Part shown: positions 53,171 to 64,000 of the stretch, in pieces
Layout: each line of letters starts with the position of its first letter
Position numbering within the stretch: the stretch's first letter is position 1
Origin: Blastocatellia bacterium
GTDB lineage: Bacteria > Acidobacteriota > Blastocatellia > UBA7656 > JADIYM01
DNA: 64,000 nucleotides
Direction: 5' to 3'
Assembly: GCA_021463145.1 (NCBI GenBank)
Contig: JAJTWZ010000008.1
Span: 1-64,000 of the forward strand
The notes under the pieces: generated by a model
The model's database searches: none
Told to the model about the DNA's origin: nothing
The model's input: only the letters and a program-made list of their open reading frames with translations
Made by a program: the position numbers and the translations under genes

Positions 53171-54034
53171 GTGGCCTGGTTCCGCCGCAAGAAAGATTCC
53201 GACGTTCCCACCGTCCAGCCGGAAGGCGAACGGAAGACCGTCCGCACTGAAGGCCTATTCGTCAAATGCCCGGGCTGCGAGCGTGCAGCGTTCAAACGCG
53301 ATTTCGAGGCAAACCTGAATGTTTGCCCCGAATGCGGGCACCACCTTCGCGTCGACGCGCGCGAACGCCTGCGGCAACTATTTGACGATGGGGAGTTTGT
53401 GGAGTTCGATACAGGAATCTCCGCTACAGACCCGCTCGAGTTCGTCGACACACGGAAGTACTCCGACCGGCTCGTCGACATGAAGCGCAAGACCGGGGAG
53501 AACGACGCCGTCGTCGTTGGAGTCGGCAACATGGGCGGCAGTCCGGTCGTCATCGCATCCATGTCGCTCGATTTCGTCGGCGGATCGATGGGTTCGGTGG
53601 TTGGCGAGAAGATCACGCGCGCGATCGAACGAGCCATCTCGGACCGGATCCCGGTTGTCATCGTCTCGGCCTCGGGCGGAGCGCGAATGCAGGAAGGCAC
53701 TCTTTCGCTGATGCAGATGGCGAAGATCAGTGCCGCTCTCGCCCGGCTGGACGAGGAATGCATTCCCTACATCTCGATTCTCACCGATCCGACCACCGGC
53801 GGAGTCACGGCGAGTTTCGCGATGCTCGGCGACCTCAACATTGCGGAACCGGGAGCGCTGATCGGTTTCGCCGGCCCTCGCGTCATCGAGCAGACTATCC
53901 GGCAGAAGCTGCCGAAGGGCTTCCAGCGCTCCGAGTTCCTTCTCGAGCACGGAATGCTCGACGACGTCGTGGAGCGCGGCAGACTGCGCGAATACGTCAT
54001 CCGGGCGTTCAGCCTGATGCAGCCGGCGGTATGA
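53171..54034 (+). CDS. accD: acetyl-CoA carboxylase carboxyltransferase subunit beta
   Basis: 287 residues from GTG 53171, which has GGAGG 7 bp upstream. It transfers the carboxyl group to acetyl-CoA with AccA in fatty-acid synthesis. The N-terminal zinc finger CPGC...CPEC (C-x2-C-x15-C-x2-C) is complete; the crotonase-like core has SASGGARMQEGTLSLMQMAK and DPTTGGVTASFAMLGD. It heads an operon of five overlapping genes. accA is not in the window. Confidence 0.96.
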   Translation: MAWFRRKKDSDVPTVQPEGERKTVRTEGLFVKCPGCERAAFKRDFEANLNVCPECGHHLRVDARERLRQLFDDGEFVEFDTGISATDPLEFVDTRKYSDRLVDMKRKTGENDAVVVGVGNMGGSPVVIASMSLDFVGGSMGSVVGEKITRAIERAISDRIPVVIVSASGGARMQEGTLSLMQMAKISAALARLDEECIPYISILTDPTTGGVTASFAMLGDLNIAEPGALIGFAGPRVIEQTIRQKLPKGFQRSEFLLEHGMLDDVVERGRLREYVIRAFSLMQPAV

Positions 54035-55362
54035 CCCGAGCCTTCGACGAAGCGATGGCCTACCTCTCGAGCCTCGGCAACGAGGTGGTGGCGATGAAGC
54101 TCGGACTCGAAAGCGTAGCACGGCTTCTTTCCCGGCTCGGAGATCCGCAACTTCGTTTTCCGTCCGTCATCGTGGCCGGCACTAACGGCAAGGGCTCGGC
54201 GGCTTGCATGATCGACTCGATCGCGCGCCGCGCGCGTCTGACGACAGGGCTTTTCACGTCTCCTCACCTCGTCTCGATCGAGGAGCGAATTCGAATCGGC
54301 GGCTTGACGATCCGCCGCGAGCGCTTCGCGATTCTCTCCGGCCGCGTACGCGATGCTGCCGAGGAACTCGTCGACGAGGGACTTCTAATGGCGCCACCAA
54401 CGTTCTTCGAACAGGTGACGGCAATCGCATTTCTCGAATTCGCGGAGCGACGAGTCGATCTGGCCGTTCTAGAAGTCGGAATGGGCGGACGGCTGGACGC
54501 CACGAACGTCGTCGATCCGCTGGTGGCGGTCGTGACGCCGATTTCGTTCGATCACGAACGCTACCTCGGATCGACACTTGCCGAGATAGCCGGCGAGAAG
54601 GCGGCCGTAATCAAGCGTGGCGCCGCGGCCGTTGTCGCGCACCAGCCCGTCGAAGCGCTCGAGCCGATCATCGAGCGATGCCTGGCGCTCGACGTGTTGC
54701 CCGAGTTCGCTGGCGAGTACGAGATCCACCACAACGAGAATGGCCGGTTCACGTTCTCGTACGAGACCGAGTCGGACCGGTACGACCGCGTCGAGCTCGG
54801 CCTGCGCGGCCGCCACCAGGTCGAGAACGCCGTGCTCGCCATCCACGCTGCCGAGGCGCTGCGGCGCGCGGGGCTCGGCATCACACGCGGCACGGTTCTC
54901 GACGGATTGAAGGCCGCCGACTGGCCCGGACGGCTCGAGCTCGTGCTCGGAGCACCTCCGGTGCTGCTCGACGGTGCGCACAACGAAGCCGGCGCCCTCG
55001 CGCTTCGCGCATACCTCGACGAGTTCTGCCATTATCCGATCACGCTCGTCTTCGGCGCAATGGACGACAAACACGTCGACCGCATGGCCGAGGCTCTTTT
55101 CCCTGCGGTACGCGCCGTCGTCCTCACGCGCGTCGGTTCGCCGCGGTCGGCGGATCCGGTCGCGCTCGCGGCGACGTTGCCGGCGGCCGGCGGCGGTGGT
55201 GCGCCGATCGTCGCGTCGTCGGTCGAAGAGGCGCTCGCCTGGGCATTCCACGTCACGCCGCGTGACGGCGTCATTTGCGTCGCGGGCTCGTTGTACCTCG
55301 TGGGCGAGGTCAGGGCACGGCTCGCCAGCCGCGTCCCGTTCAGTCCGGTCGAAGGCGCCTGA
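54031..55362 (+). CDS. folC: folylpolyglutamate synthase / dihydrofolate synthase
   Basis: 443 residues. An ATP-grasp-like Mur-ligase-fold enzyme: P-loop VAGTNGKGSAACM, TGLFTSPHL, VLEVGMGGRLDATN, PISFDHERYLGSTLAEIAGEKAAVIK in outline, then LDGAHNEAGALAL. It adds glutamate to folates. ATG overlaps the accD stop (ATGA), the common accD-folC order. Confidence 0.95.
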   Translation: MTRAFDEAMAYLSSLGNEVVAMKLGLESVARLLSRLGDPQLRFPSVIVAGTNGKGSAACMIDSIARRARLTTGLFTSPHLVSIEERIRIGGLTIRRERFAILSGRVRDAAEELVDEGLLMAPPTFFEQVTAIAFLEFAERRVDLAVLEVGMGGRLDATNVVDPLVAVVTPISFDHERYLGSTLAEIAGEKAAVIKRGAAAVVAHQPVEALEPIIERCLALDVLPEFAGEYEIHHNENGRFTFSYETESDRYDRVELGLRGRHQVENAVLAIHAAEALRRAGLGITRGTVLDGLKAADWPGRLELVLGAPPVLLDGAHNEAGALALRAYLDEFCHYPITLVFGAMDDKHVDRMAEALFPAVRAVVLTRVGSPRSADPVALAATLPAAGGGGAPIVASSVEEALAWAFHVTPRDGVICVAGSLYLVGEVRARLASRVPFSPVEGA

Positions 55363-55898
55363 TGACTCGCATCCGCCAGACCGGTCGCCGCGTCGTCCAC
55401 CGCGGCCGCGTGTTCGATCTGACGGTTGACCGGTTCGTTGACGACGACGGCGACGATCGCGAATTCGAGATCGACATCGTCCACCATTCCGGCGGTGCGG
55501 CGGTCCTGCCGATCGACGCAAACGGCGACGTCGTGCTCATCCGGCAATGGCGGTACGCGCTGGGCCGGGAACTGCTCGAGGCGCCCGCTGGCCGAATCGA
55601 ACCGGGCGACGATCCAGCGGCCACCGCCGCCCGCGAACTGGAGGAAGAAGCCGGGTTCTCGGCGGGCAGCATCGAGCCGCTCGGCTCGATGCTCGTCGCG
55701 CCCGGATACACGACCGAGCGGATTTACCTCTTCAGGGCGACCGGCCTTTCTCCGGTTCCTCCACGACCCGACGAGGACGAACGCATAGAGGTCGTCCGCG
55801 TGACCTTCGACGACGCGCTCGCCATGGTCGATTCCGGCGAGATCGAGGACAGCAAGACGATCGTCGCGCTCCTCCGCACGGCATCGCAGCGGACGTAA
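55362..55898 (+). CDS. Nudix hydrolase, ADP-ribose pyrophosphatase type
   Basis: 178 residues. HHSGGAAVLPIDANGDVVLIRQWRY precedes a Nudix box GRIEPGDDPAATAARELEEEAGF in outline, with Asp in place of the usual first Glu of the box. LLEAPAGRIEPG before it marks ADP-ribose pyrophosphatases. It cleaves ADP-ribose to AMP and ribose phosphate. Its ATG shares one base with the folC stop (TGATG). Confidence 0.9.
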   Translation: MTRIRQTGRRVVHRGRVFDLTVDRFVDDDGDDREFEIDIVHHSGGAAVLPIDANGDVVLIRQWRYALGRELLEAPAGRIEPGDDPAATAARELEEEAGFSAGSIEPLGSMLVAPGYTTERIYLFRATGLSPVPPRPDEDERIEVVRVTFDDALAMVDSGEIEDSKTIVALLRTASQRT

Positions 55899-55904
55899 AC
55901 GACG

Positions 55905-56684
55905 ATGAAGGTCCTCGCCCTCCTGCATTCGATCGTCGCGATCCCGCTCATCTACCTCTACACGATGGTCATGGCGACGATCTCGCTGAGCGTGTCGTTC
56001 TTCGACCCGGACGGCCGTCGACAGCACTGGTGCGCGCATACCTGGTGCCGCCTCATCGCGGCGACCGCCGGCATGCGCGTGAGCGTCGACGGGATCGAAA
56101 ATCTTCCGGAACCGGGCGTGCCGGTTGTCTATATGGCGAACCACCAGAGTTACATGGATATCCCGGTGCTCTTCGGGTTCCTGCCCGTGCAGTTCCGGAT
56201 CATCGCCAAGGAATCGCTCTTCAAGGTGCCGTTCATGGGCTGGCACCTGACGCGCGCGGGCAACATTCCGATCAACCGGACCAACCGGCGCGAGGCCATG
56301 CGATCGATTGCCGTGGCCGCCGAGCGGATCCGCCAAGGCACATCGGTGGTCGTTTTCCCCGAAGGCACGCGCAGTCGCGATGGATCGCTGCAGGCATTCA
56401 AGGCCGGCAGTTTCAAGCTCGCGCTGACAGCCGGCGTGCCGATCGTACCGCTGACGATCGTCGGGACGTGCAGGGTGCTCGAGAGGGATTCGCTTCTCAT
56501 CCGCCCGGGCAAGGTCGCGCTTCATGTCCATCCTGCAATCCCATCGGCCGGGCTGCGTTCTTCCGAGATCGAATCGCTCATGGATACCGTGTGGGTCGAG
56601 ATGGCCGAACCGCTCATTCCGCTTGGACTGGCGCCGAGCGAGCCCCTCCATTTGCCGGCTCCGGCCGCCGAGACCGCGTCATGA
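55905..56684 (+). CDS. plsC: 1-acyl-sn-glycerol-3-phosphate acyltransferase
   Basis: 259 residues. One or two N-terminal helices (LLHSIVAIPLIYLYTMVMAT), then the catalytic NHQSYMDIP (H-x4-D) and VVFPEGTRSRDGSLQAFKAG. It makes phosphatidic acid from lysophosphatidic acid. It begins 6 bp after the Nudix gene and overlaps the next. Confidence 0.94.
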   Translation: MKVLALLHSIVAIPLIYLYTMVMATISLSVSFFDPDGRRQHWCAHTWCRLIAATAGMRVSVDGIENLPEPGVPVVYMANHQSYMDIPVLFGFLPVQFRIIAKESLFKVPFMGWHLTRAGNIPINRTNRREAMRSIAVAAERIRQGTSVVVFPEGTRSRDGSLQAFKAGSFKLALTAGVPIVPLTIVGTCRVLERDSLLIRPGKVALHVHPAIPSAGLRSSEIESLMDTVWVEMAEPLIPLGLAPSEPLHLPAPAAETAS

Positions 56685-57595
56685 ACGAACCGGCTGGGTT
56701 GCACGCCAACGCTGCGCCCGTACAGTGCCCCTCATGCGGGCACATTGCGGCGCCGAGCGGGTTCGGACCGGAACCGGACCTCTGTCGCGAATGTCAGACG
56801 ATGTTCGGAATGGCGGCCGGCAATGCCGCAGCGGCAAAGGCCGCGCGCGAAGACCCGGGCTGGACGATTCCGGAGTCCATACTACTTTGGCTTGCGAGCT
56901 ACTTCGCGATGATCTCGACAGCGGTCGCGTCGATCGTCGGATACCTTTTCGTCGCCGGGTGGCTCGGCGAAAGCCTCCCTGTCGACGAGGATGTCATGCA
57001 TCATCCGCCGGCGCTCGTGGCCGGCGTGCTTTCGTCCGCCGTCGGACACGCGATCACGCTAGCCCTCGCGTGGGTAGTGGTTACCGGCTTCGGCCGCGAG
57101 AGCTTCCTCGACTCGATCGGATGGGGCTGGCGAAACGGCATTCGTATGCGGCACGTCATGGCAACGTTTGCCGCCGTGTATGGAGTGACAATCCTGGTTG
57201 GAATGCTCGTGCAGGAGCCCGACACACCGTTCAAGCAGATGCTCGACACGTCGTATGGAGTGCGTGTTGCGGTGGGGCTCGTCGCGGTGCTGACGGCGCC
57301 GCTCGCCGAGGAAGTCCTCTATCGCGGCGTGCTCTACCCGGCAGTCGCGAAGCGCTTCGGCGCTGTCGCCGCCGTCGTAGCAGTCTCGGCGCTCTTCCTG
57401 CTCGTCCACGCGGAACAGTACGCATCGGCGCCCGCGATAATGCTGCCGCTCGGCGTGCTCAGCGTCGCGCTGACTACGCTACGCGCAGTTTCGGGATCGA
57501 TAATGCCGTCGGTGATCCTGCACGTGTTATTCAACGGCGTGCAGGTCGTCCTGCTGCTGCTCGTTCCCGAAGGCGCCGCCCCGCCGCAACCGTAA
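56681..57595 (+). CDS. CPBP intramembrane metalloprotease
   Basis: 304 residues. The N-terminus carries a C-x2-C...C-x2-C zinc ribbon (CPSCGHIAAPSGF, LCRECQTMFG), then about seven helices. The CPBP motifs are APLAEEVLYRGVLYP (EExxxR), FLLVHAEQ and HVLFNGVQV. These enzymes are related to CAAX prenyl endopeptidase Rce1. A zinc ribbon at the front is unusual. ATG overlaps plsC by 4 bp. Confidence 0.9.
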   Translation: MNEPAGLHANAAPVQCPSCGHIAAPSGFGPEPDLCRECQTMFGMAAGNAAAAKAAREDPGWTIPESILLWLASYFAMISTAVASIVGYLFVAGWLGESLPVDEDVMHHPPALVAGVLSSAVGHAITLALAWVVVTGFGRESFLDSIGWGWRNGIRMRHVMATFAAVYGVTILVGMLVQEPDTPFKQMLDTSYGVRVAVGLVAVLTAPLAEEVLYRGVLYPAVAKRFGAVAAVVAVSALFLLVHAEQYASAPAIMLPLGVLSVALTTLRAVSGSIMPSVILHVLFNGVQVVLLLLVPEGAAPPQP

Positions 57596-57702
57596 GACAT
57601 CGTCGGGCGCCGGCTACCTTGCACCGTTGTTGCAGGGCTCGTCTTACTTTCCTTTGTTCAATGGAAACCAGCTCGTCCGTCGTCGGGGGCGGAAGACAGA
57701 CC

Positions 57703-58584
57703 TTACGCCGAACTCGAGCCCACTTCCGGGCGTTCTGGCAGTCCGGCCACGGCGCGGAGCCGATTCAGGTTCCATGTCTCGGTGTGCACGTCGTCCTGCG
57801 GCGTTTCGAGCAGGATCGCCGCGTGCGCGAGCCTGCGAAAGCGAGCAAGTCGCCGGAGGGCCGCTTCGCCTATCTCGCCAAGACCAATGTGCCAATGGCG
57901 ATCGACGTTCGACGCGAACGGCGCCTTCGAGTCGTTGAAGTGGATCGCGCGCACCTTCTCGTGGCCGACGGCCGAATCGAGGCCGCGCATAGTCTTCCTG
58001 AATCCGCCCTCGGTGTGAATCGGGTATCCGGCGGCGAAGGTGTGCGCGGTGTCGAGGCACATGCCGATCGGCACATCGCTCTCGCACCTCGCGATGATCT
58101 CGCCGATCTGTTCGAACGCGCGCCCGATGCAGTCTCCCTGCCCCGCCGTGTTTTCGATGAGCACGGCCGAGCGATCGAGTCGCAGCCCGCGCGCCGCAAC
58201 GCGGATCCCATCGACGCAGGCCGAAATCCCCGCGGCAACGCCGGCGCCCCGCGCGCTGCCCGGATGCACGACGAGGTAGTCAGCGCCGAGCCGCTCGGCC
58301 CGGCCGAGCTCGTCGCGAAACGCCGCGATCGAACGCTCGCGGATGAACGGATCCGGCGCTGCGAGATTCACGAGGTAGTTCACGTGGATGACGACCGGGT
58401 CGAGGTCGAGAGCGACGCGGGCCTCGCGAAACGCTTCGGCATCCTCGTCCGTGAGCGGCGACGTCGCCCAGCCGCGCGGATTGCGCGAAAAGATCTGCAG
58501 CGACGTGCAGCCGAGATCATGCGCCCGCTCGAGGGCGCGGACGAGGCCGCCGGCGATCGAAATGTGCTTGCCAATTCGTCGCAC
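57703..58584 (-). CDS. nfo: deoxyribonuclease IV
   Basis: 293 residues, TIM barrel with three zinc ions. It cuts DNA at abasic sites. GKHISIAGGLVRALERAHDLGC starts the protein; VIHVNYLVNLAAPD, VVHPGSARGAG, LIENTAGQGDCIG, MCLDTAHTFAAGYPI, AIHFNDSKAPFASNVDRHWHIGLGEIG (in outline) and ILLETP follow. It starts with GTG. Convergent with the CPBP gene. Confidence 0.95.
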   Translation of the reverse strand: MRRIGKHISIAGGLVRALERAHDLGCTSLQIFSRNPRGWATSPLTDEDAEAFREARVALDLDPVVIHVNYLVNLAAPDPFIRERSIAAFRDELGRAERLGADYLVVHPGSARGAGVAAGISACVDGIRVAARGLRLDRSAVLIENTAGQGDCIGRAFEQIGEIIARCESDVPIGMCLDTAHTFAAGYPIHTEGGFRKTMRGLDSAVGHEKVRAIHFNDSKAPFASNVDRHWHIGLGEIGEAALRRLARFRRLAHAAILLETPQDDVHTETWNLNRLRAVAGLPERPEVGSSSA

Positions 58585-58611
58585 GGCGGCCTCGTTCCGC
58601 AGAGTTCCAGG

Positions 58612-60498
58612 CTAGAACTTGTTCGGAAGCACAACGATTAGATACGCAATTCCCGCGAGCATCATCGCGCCCGACAGCGCTATCGAGATCGTGGATCTTT
58701 GCCGGTGAACGCCCGACACTCCGGCATCGATCGCCCGCTTGGCCCGCAGGATGTTTGGCGGAAAAAGTAGAATCACGTTCACGATGAGCGGGACGATCAG
58801 GAACCAGGATGGGTTCAACAAAGACTCGTCAGTTCCTCCCGGTTGATGGGATCGAACGAAAATGTCGAGAGCAAGCGCGCCAATGAGAACCACGAGTCCC
58901 GCAAGTCCGAGCGTCGCGCCGCTCCAGGCCGTCTCCGCATCGTGTTGGGCCTTATCTTCGGCAACATCCCGCCCGGTCAGGCGGCTTCGCACTGCGCCGT
59001 ACGCGATGTAGACCACGAAGCCAAGGTTGAGCCACGCAGCGAACCGGAACCACGAGGTCGTCGGCAGGTATCTCATCAGCCATATGCACGAGATGATGCC
59101 TAGTACCGGCAGAATGAGTCCGCCGGGGACCCTGAAGGGGCGCGGACGGTCGGGATCCTTGATCCGGAGGATGATGACGCCCGCACAGACCAGAATGAAT
59201 GCGAAGAGAGTGCCGATGTTGGTGAGGTCGACCATTTCGGCGATACCAGACACACCCGAGATCACCCCGACGAACAGACCAGTCAGAATCGTCGATATGT
59301 GCGGCGTCCGGAATTTCGGGTGGAGCTTCGCGAACGACTGCGGAAGCAATCCGTCTCGCGCCATCGAGAAGAAGATGCGGGGTTGGCCAAGCTGGAAGAC
59401 GAGCAGCACGGCCGTCGTTGCGATAACGGCGCCGATAGCCACAATCGTATTGGCGAAGTTCAGCCACCCGATATTCGCACCGGCTGCTTTCGCCGCGTGA
59501 TCGAGGGCGTATGTAAGCGGTTCGGCCTGGTCGGCGATCGACACGGTCTGGAGGTCGTCATAAGAGATCAGACCGGTGAATACGGCAGCAACCGCCACAT
59601 AGAAAATCGTGCAGATCACAAGTGAGCCGATGATTCCCCTTGGCATGTTTCGCTGCGGATCCTTCGTCTCCTCGGCGACAGTCGACACGGCATCGAAACC
59701 GATGTAGGCGAAGAAAACGATGGCGGCCGCCGTCGATATTCCGGCAAATCCGTTCGGCGCGAACGGATGGTAATTCGCTGGCTGGATGTAGAAAATTCCG
59801 ACGACGACGAAGAACAGCAAGACGAGGGTCTTGACGAACACCATCACCGTGTTGAACTTGGCGCTCTCTCGAACACCATAGACGAGCAGCACCGTCAGCA
59901 GCGCGACGATCCCGGCGGCCAGAAAGTTGAACACTATCGGCTGACCGGCAATATGAGGCGCCGTGTCGGCGATGGCGCCATCCGCGACGGCCGCTGTATA
60001 TGCGCCGATGTCCATCGCCATCCAATCGGGAATCACCCAGTCCGGCGAAAACCGCTGCACGACGCCTTCGACGAGCGTGCGGAAGTATGCCGACCAGGAA
60101 ATGGCGACCGATACGTTACCCACCGCGTACTCGATGATCAGATCCCAACCGATGATCCATGCCACGAGCTCGCCAAGGGTTGCGTACGAATAGGTGTACG
60201 CAGATCCGCTGATGGGCACCATCGACGCGAGTTCCGCGTAGCAGAGCGCGGTAAAGGCGCAAACGACGGCCGTGACGACGAAGGCAATCATGAGTGCCGG
60301 ACCTGCGCCCAGTCGCACACCAGCTTCACCGGCGGCGGCTGTACCAACTGTAGAGAATATGCCGGCGCCGATGATCGCGCCGACGCCGAGCATCACGATG
60401 TCGGTCGCGCCAAGCGTGCGGTGGAGGGTAACTTCCGGGCTTTCGGCGTCGGAAAGGATGGCGTCGAGACTCTTCGTCCGAAGCACGCGCAATGGCAT
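58612..60498 (-). CDS. APC family (cationic amino-acid type) permease
   Basis: 628 residues with about 14 membrane helices. The APC signature is VGAIIGAGIFSTVGTAA, with FTALCYAELASMVPISGSAYTY in helix 3 and AYIGFDAVSTVAEETKDPQRNMP in helix 6-7, as in CAT-type lysine/arginine transporters (YfnA-like). Substrate not determined. A clear promoter at 60540-60568 precedes it. Confidence 0.93.
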   Translation of the reverse strand: MPLRVLRTKSLDAILSDAESPEVTLHRTLGATDIVMLGVGAIIGAGIFSTVGTAAAGEAGVRLGAGPALMIAFVVTAVVCAFTALCYAELASMVPISGSAYTYSYATLGELVAWIIGWDLIIEYAVGNVSVAISWSAYFRTLVEGVVQRFSPDWVIPDWMAMDIGAYTAAVADGAIADTAPHIAGQPIVFNFLAAGIVALLTVLLVYGVRESAKFNTVMVFVKTLVLLFFVVVGIFYIQPANYHPFAPNGFAGISTAAAIVFFAYIGFDAVSTVAEETKDPQRNMPRGIIGSLVICTIFYVAVAAVFTGLISYDDLQTVSIADQAEPLTYALDHAAKAAGANIGWLNFANTIVAIGAVIATTAVLLVFQLGQPRIFFSMARDGLLPQSFAKLHPKFRTPHISTILTGLFVGVISGVSGIAEMVDLTNIGTLFAFILVCAGVIILRIKDPDRPRPFRVPGGLILPVLGIISCIWLMRYLPTTSWFRFAAWLNLGFVVYIAYGAVRSRLTGRDVAEDKAQHDAETAWSGATLGLAGLVVLIGALALDIFVRSHQPGGTDESLLNPSWFLIVPLIVNVILLFPPNILRAKRAIDAGVSGVHRQRSTISIALSGAMMLAGIAYLIVVLPNKF

Positions 60499-60539
60499 AT
60501 GGTGTGGATCTCCCGGTCCGGGTCTTGAAGGGATGCCGG

Positions 60540-60568
60540 ATTATGGTTCCGGGCTCGGATCGAGTCAA
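60540..60568 (-). promoter_or_regulatory. sigma-70 promoter of the amino-acid permease
   Basis: On the minus strand TTGACT (60568-60563), 17 bp, CATAAT (60545-60540), 42 bp before the start codon. Confidence 0.75.
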
Positions 60569-60601
60569 CTGTGGAGTGGTCGATGCCGTAACACGGTCCG
60601 C

Positions 60602-60712
60602 GACCGCGGAGCGGCCGATGCAATAGCCGTGGGTCGCGCGCAGGCGAGCGCAGCGAGCCTCCGCGCGACCCGCGGAATAGCCGGCCCACCATGAACTGAC
60701 CGCGGAGCGGTC
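60602..60712 (-). repeat. REPIN-like palindromic composite, copy 2 (inverted)
   Basis: GACCGCGGAGCGGCC (60602-60616) and GACCGCGGAGCGGTC (60698-60712) flank ATAGCCGTGGGTCGCGCG and CGCGCGACCCGCGG. It has the same parts as copies 1 and 3 in reverse order. Confidence 0.8.
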
Positions 60713-60780
60713 ACATTCAGCTTCACGACAGAATCCGTGCAGGTGTCTATGCGCAACGGGATTCCGCCACGTGCACGTGC

Positions 60781-60867
60781 GACCGCTCCGCGGTCGGACC
60801 TGCGGTGCTCGATTCCGTGGGTCGCGGAGTGCGACCCACGGCTATTTTCTTCGACCGCTCCGCGGTC
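60781..60867 (+). repeat. REPIN-like palindromic composite, copy 3
   Basis: GACCGCTCCGCGGTC at 60781-60795 and 60853-60867 flank a perfect hairpin CCGTGGGTCGC-GGAGT-GCGACCCACGG (60815-60841) followed by CTAT. Confidence 0.85.
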
Positions 60868-61071
60868 GCGGACGGCATCGCAACTTCGAGCGCTCCTATC
60901 GACAGCCCCGCGCCCGTTGTGGCATCCTACGCTCTTTTGTGAACAGGCCACTTTCGCCGCACGCCGGTGCCGGACTCCTTCCGTTGCCGACTCGCCCGGT
61001 GGTCCGACCATCGCGAAGACTCCGGGCACATTACTGCGGTGTGACCCCAATAGAAGATCAGGAAGGACGTC

Positions 61072-63591
<2,520 letters not shown>

Positions 63592-63622
63592 CGGCGGCCC
63601 TTCACGGGCCAGGGAACGGCTG

Positions 63623-63673
63623 AAGGGCCGGAAGTCGAGAACGCTCGAGGAGTGTTGTCGACTTCCGGCCCTT
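63623..63673 (+). terminator. terminator-like stem-loop after hppA
   Basis: AAGGGCCGGAAGTCGA (63623-63638) and TCGACTTCCGGCCCTT (63658-63673) form a perfect 16-bp stem with a 19-nt loop, followed by TCC. Only a short T-run is present. Confidence 0.7.
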
Positions 63674-63838
63674 TCCGGTAATCGGCTGAAGCCGCGCGGG
63701 GCCGCAGAGGCCTCCTATCCCAGATCGGCTTCGACCGTCGACGGCGCAGGCCCGTGTTTGCTTGCAACGCGCGTCCGATGTACCTTCGACGCGATTGCAG
63801 CCCGCTCCGGAAAGCGACCCCACGCTACCGGTCAAGTA

Positions 63839-64000
63839 ATGCCGAGCCTTCGCTCCATCGCCGCCATACTGGCGTTCGTCGCCCTCGCTCCGTGGGCCGC
63901 GGCATCGCCCGATCCAATCGTGGCAACCGCATCACCCGACATAGCTGATCTCGGCCGGCCGGCGATCAGGCTTTACACGGACCAGGACGGACTTCCGCAG
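63839..64000 (+). CDS. secreted propeller-sensor protein, 5' fragment
   Basis: The ATG at 63839 opens a signal peptide (MPSLRSIAAILAFVALAPWA) and the frame is open to the window end. The last visible residues, IRLYTDQDGLPQ, match the first blade of two-component-regulator-propeller domains (reg_prop, typically ending DGLPQNSV). The full gene is probably a large periplasmic sensor joined to a histidine kinase or diguanylate cyclase. Confidence 0.65.
   Translation, partial: MPSLRSIAAILAFVALAPWAAASPDPIVATASPDIADLGRPAIRLYTDQDGLPQ

Larger units (their letters stand above)
60499..61071. other. divergent intergenic region with two REPIN-like elements
   Basis: 573 bp without a gene. It carries the permease promoter (60540-60568), two palindromic composites (60602-60712 and 60781-60867) and the GGAAGGA ribosome site of hppA. 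No clear hppA promoter was seen. Confidence 0.75.

Noticed and set aside
60595-60870. Rho-independent terminators between the permease and hppA
   Set aside because: The palindromes are strong, but the flanking genes are divergent, so no gene end lies here. The composite also recurs elsewhere, so a REPIN-like repeat explains it better.

Overview
This is a GC-rich bacterial chromosome segment, mostly housekeeping genes in tight, often overlapping operons. There is no rRNA, no phage and no CRISPR. The organism is most likely an Acidobacteriota-like soil or sediment bacterium. The grounds are an MglA/MglB pair, an H+-pyrophosphatase, HemN together with HemY, a propeller-type sensor at the right edge and an ihfA-merR-tRNA-Pro-surE-pcm block. 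This placement is inference; no rRNA gene is present to confirm it.

Left edge (1-2118): an array of integron-type gene cassettes read on the minus strand. Imperfectly palindromic attC-like sites of 94-99 bp separate short genes: a partial membrane protein, a secreted carboxypeptidase-regulatory-like protein, a secreted cysteine-containing protein, and a ClpX-type zinc finger joined to a HEPN-like helical domain. No integrase is visible. From 2119 to 2897 there is no convincing gene, but there are two minisatellites (9-bp and 15-bp periods).

2898-10157: a fused permease/binding-protein osmolyte-type ABC transporter with its ATPase, divergent from a haem operon hemE-hemN-hemH-hemY. 10084-17867: a DUF2520 protein, an orphan 1239-residue P-loop ATPase that recalls BREX BrxC/PglY proteins, and a molybdate operon (MerR-like/Mop regulator, modA, modB, modC).

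18014-23861: mixed membrane and secreted proteins, an M13 metallopeptidase and a GT39-like glycosyltransferase. 23927-41776 is a long minus-strand block. It holds aroB and a HEGGH peptidase, a catalytically dead M16 protein, cold-shock protein, pta, a SurA-DsbA-like fusion, mglB-mglA, queA, rimI, mutS2, dnaG and rpoD.

41806-52783: a lipoprotein, tRNA-Arg, ThrE, a group II decarboxylase coupled to a GNAT acetyltransferase, a REPIN-like palindromic cluster, two cysteine-rich secreted proteins (one with 29 cysteines), apt, acylphosphatase, tRNA-Pro(CGG), a thrombospondin-type-3 protein with an Asn-Gly tail, then pcm, surE, tRNA-Pro(GGG), merR and ihfA.

53171-57595 is a coupled operon accD-folC-nudix-plsC-CPBP protease. 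It is followed by nfo, an amino-acid permease, two more REPIN-like elements, an H+-pyrophosphatase and the start of a propeller sensor protein. Recognisable sigma-70 promoters (TTGACA-17-TATAAT type) precede ihfA, accD, mglB and the amino-acid permease. Several other first genes have a -10-like hexamer only 6-8 bp before the start codon and no Shine-Dalgarno, which suggests leaderless transcripts.
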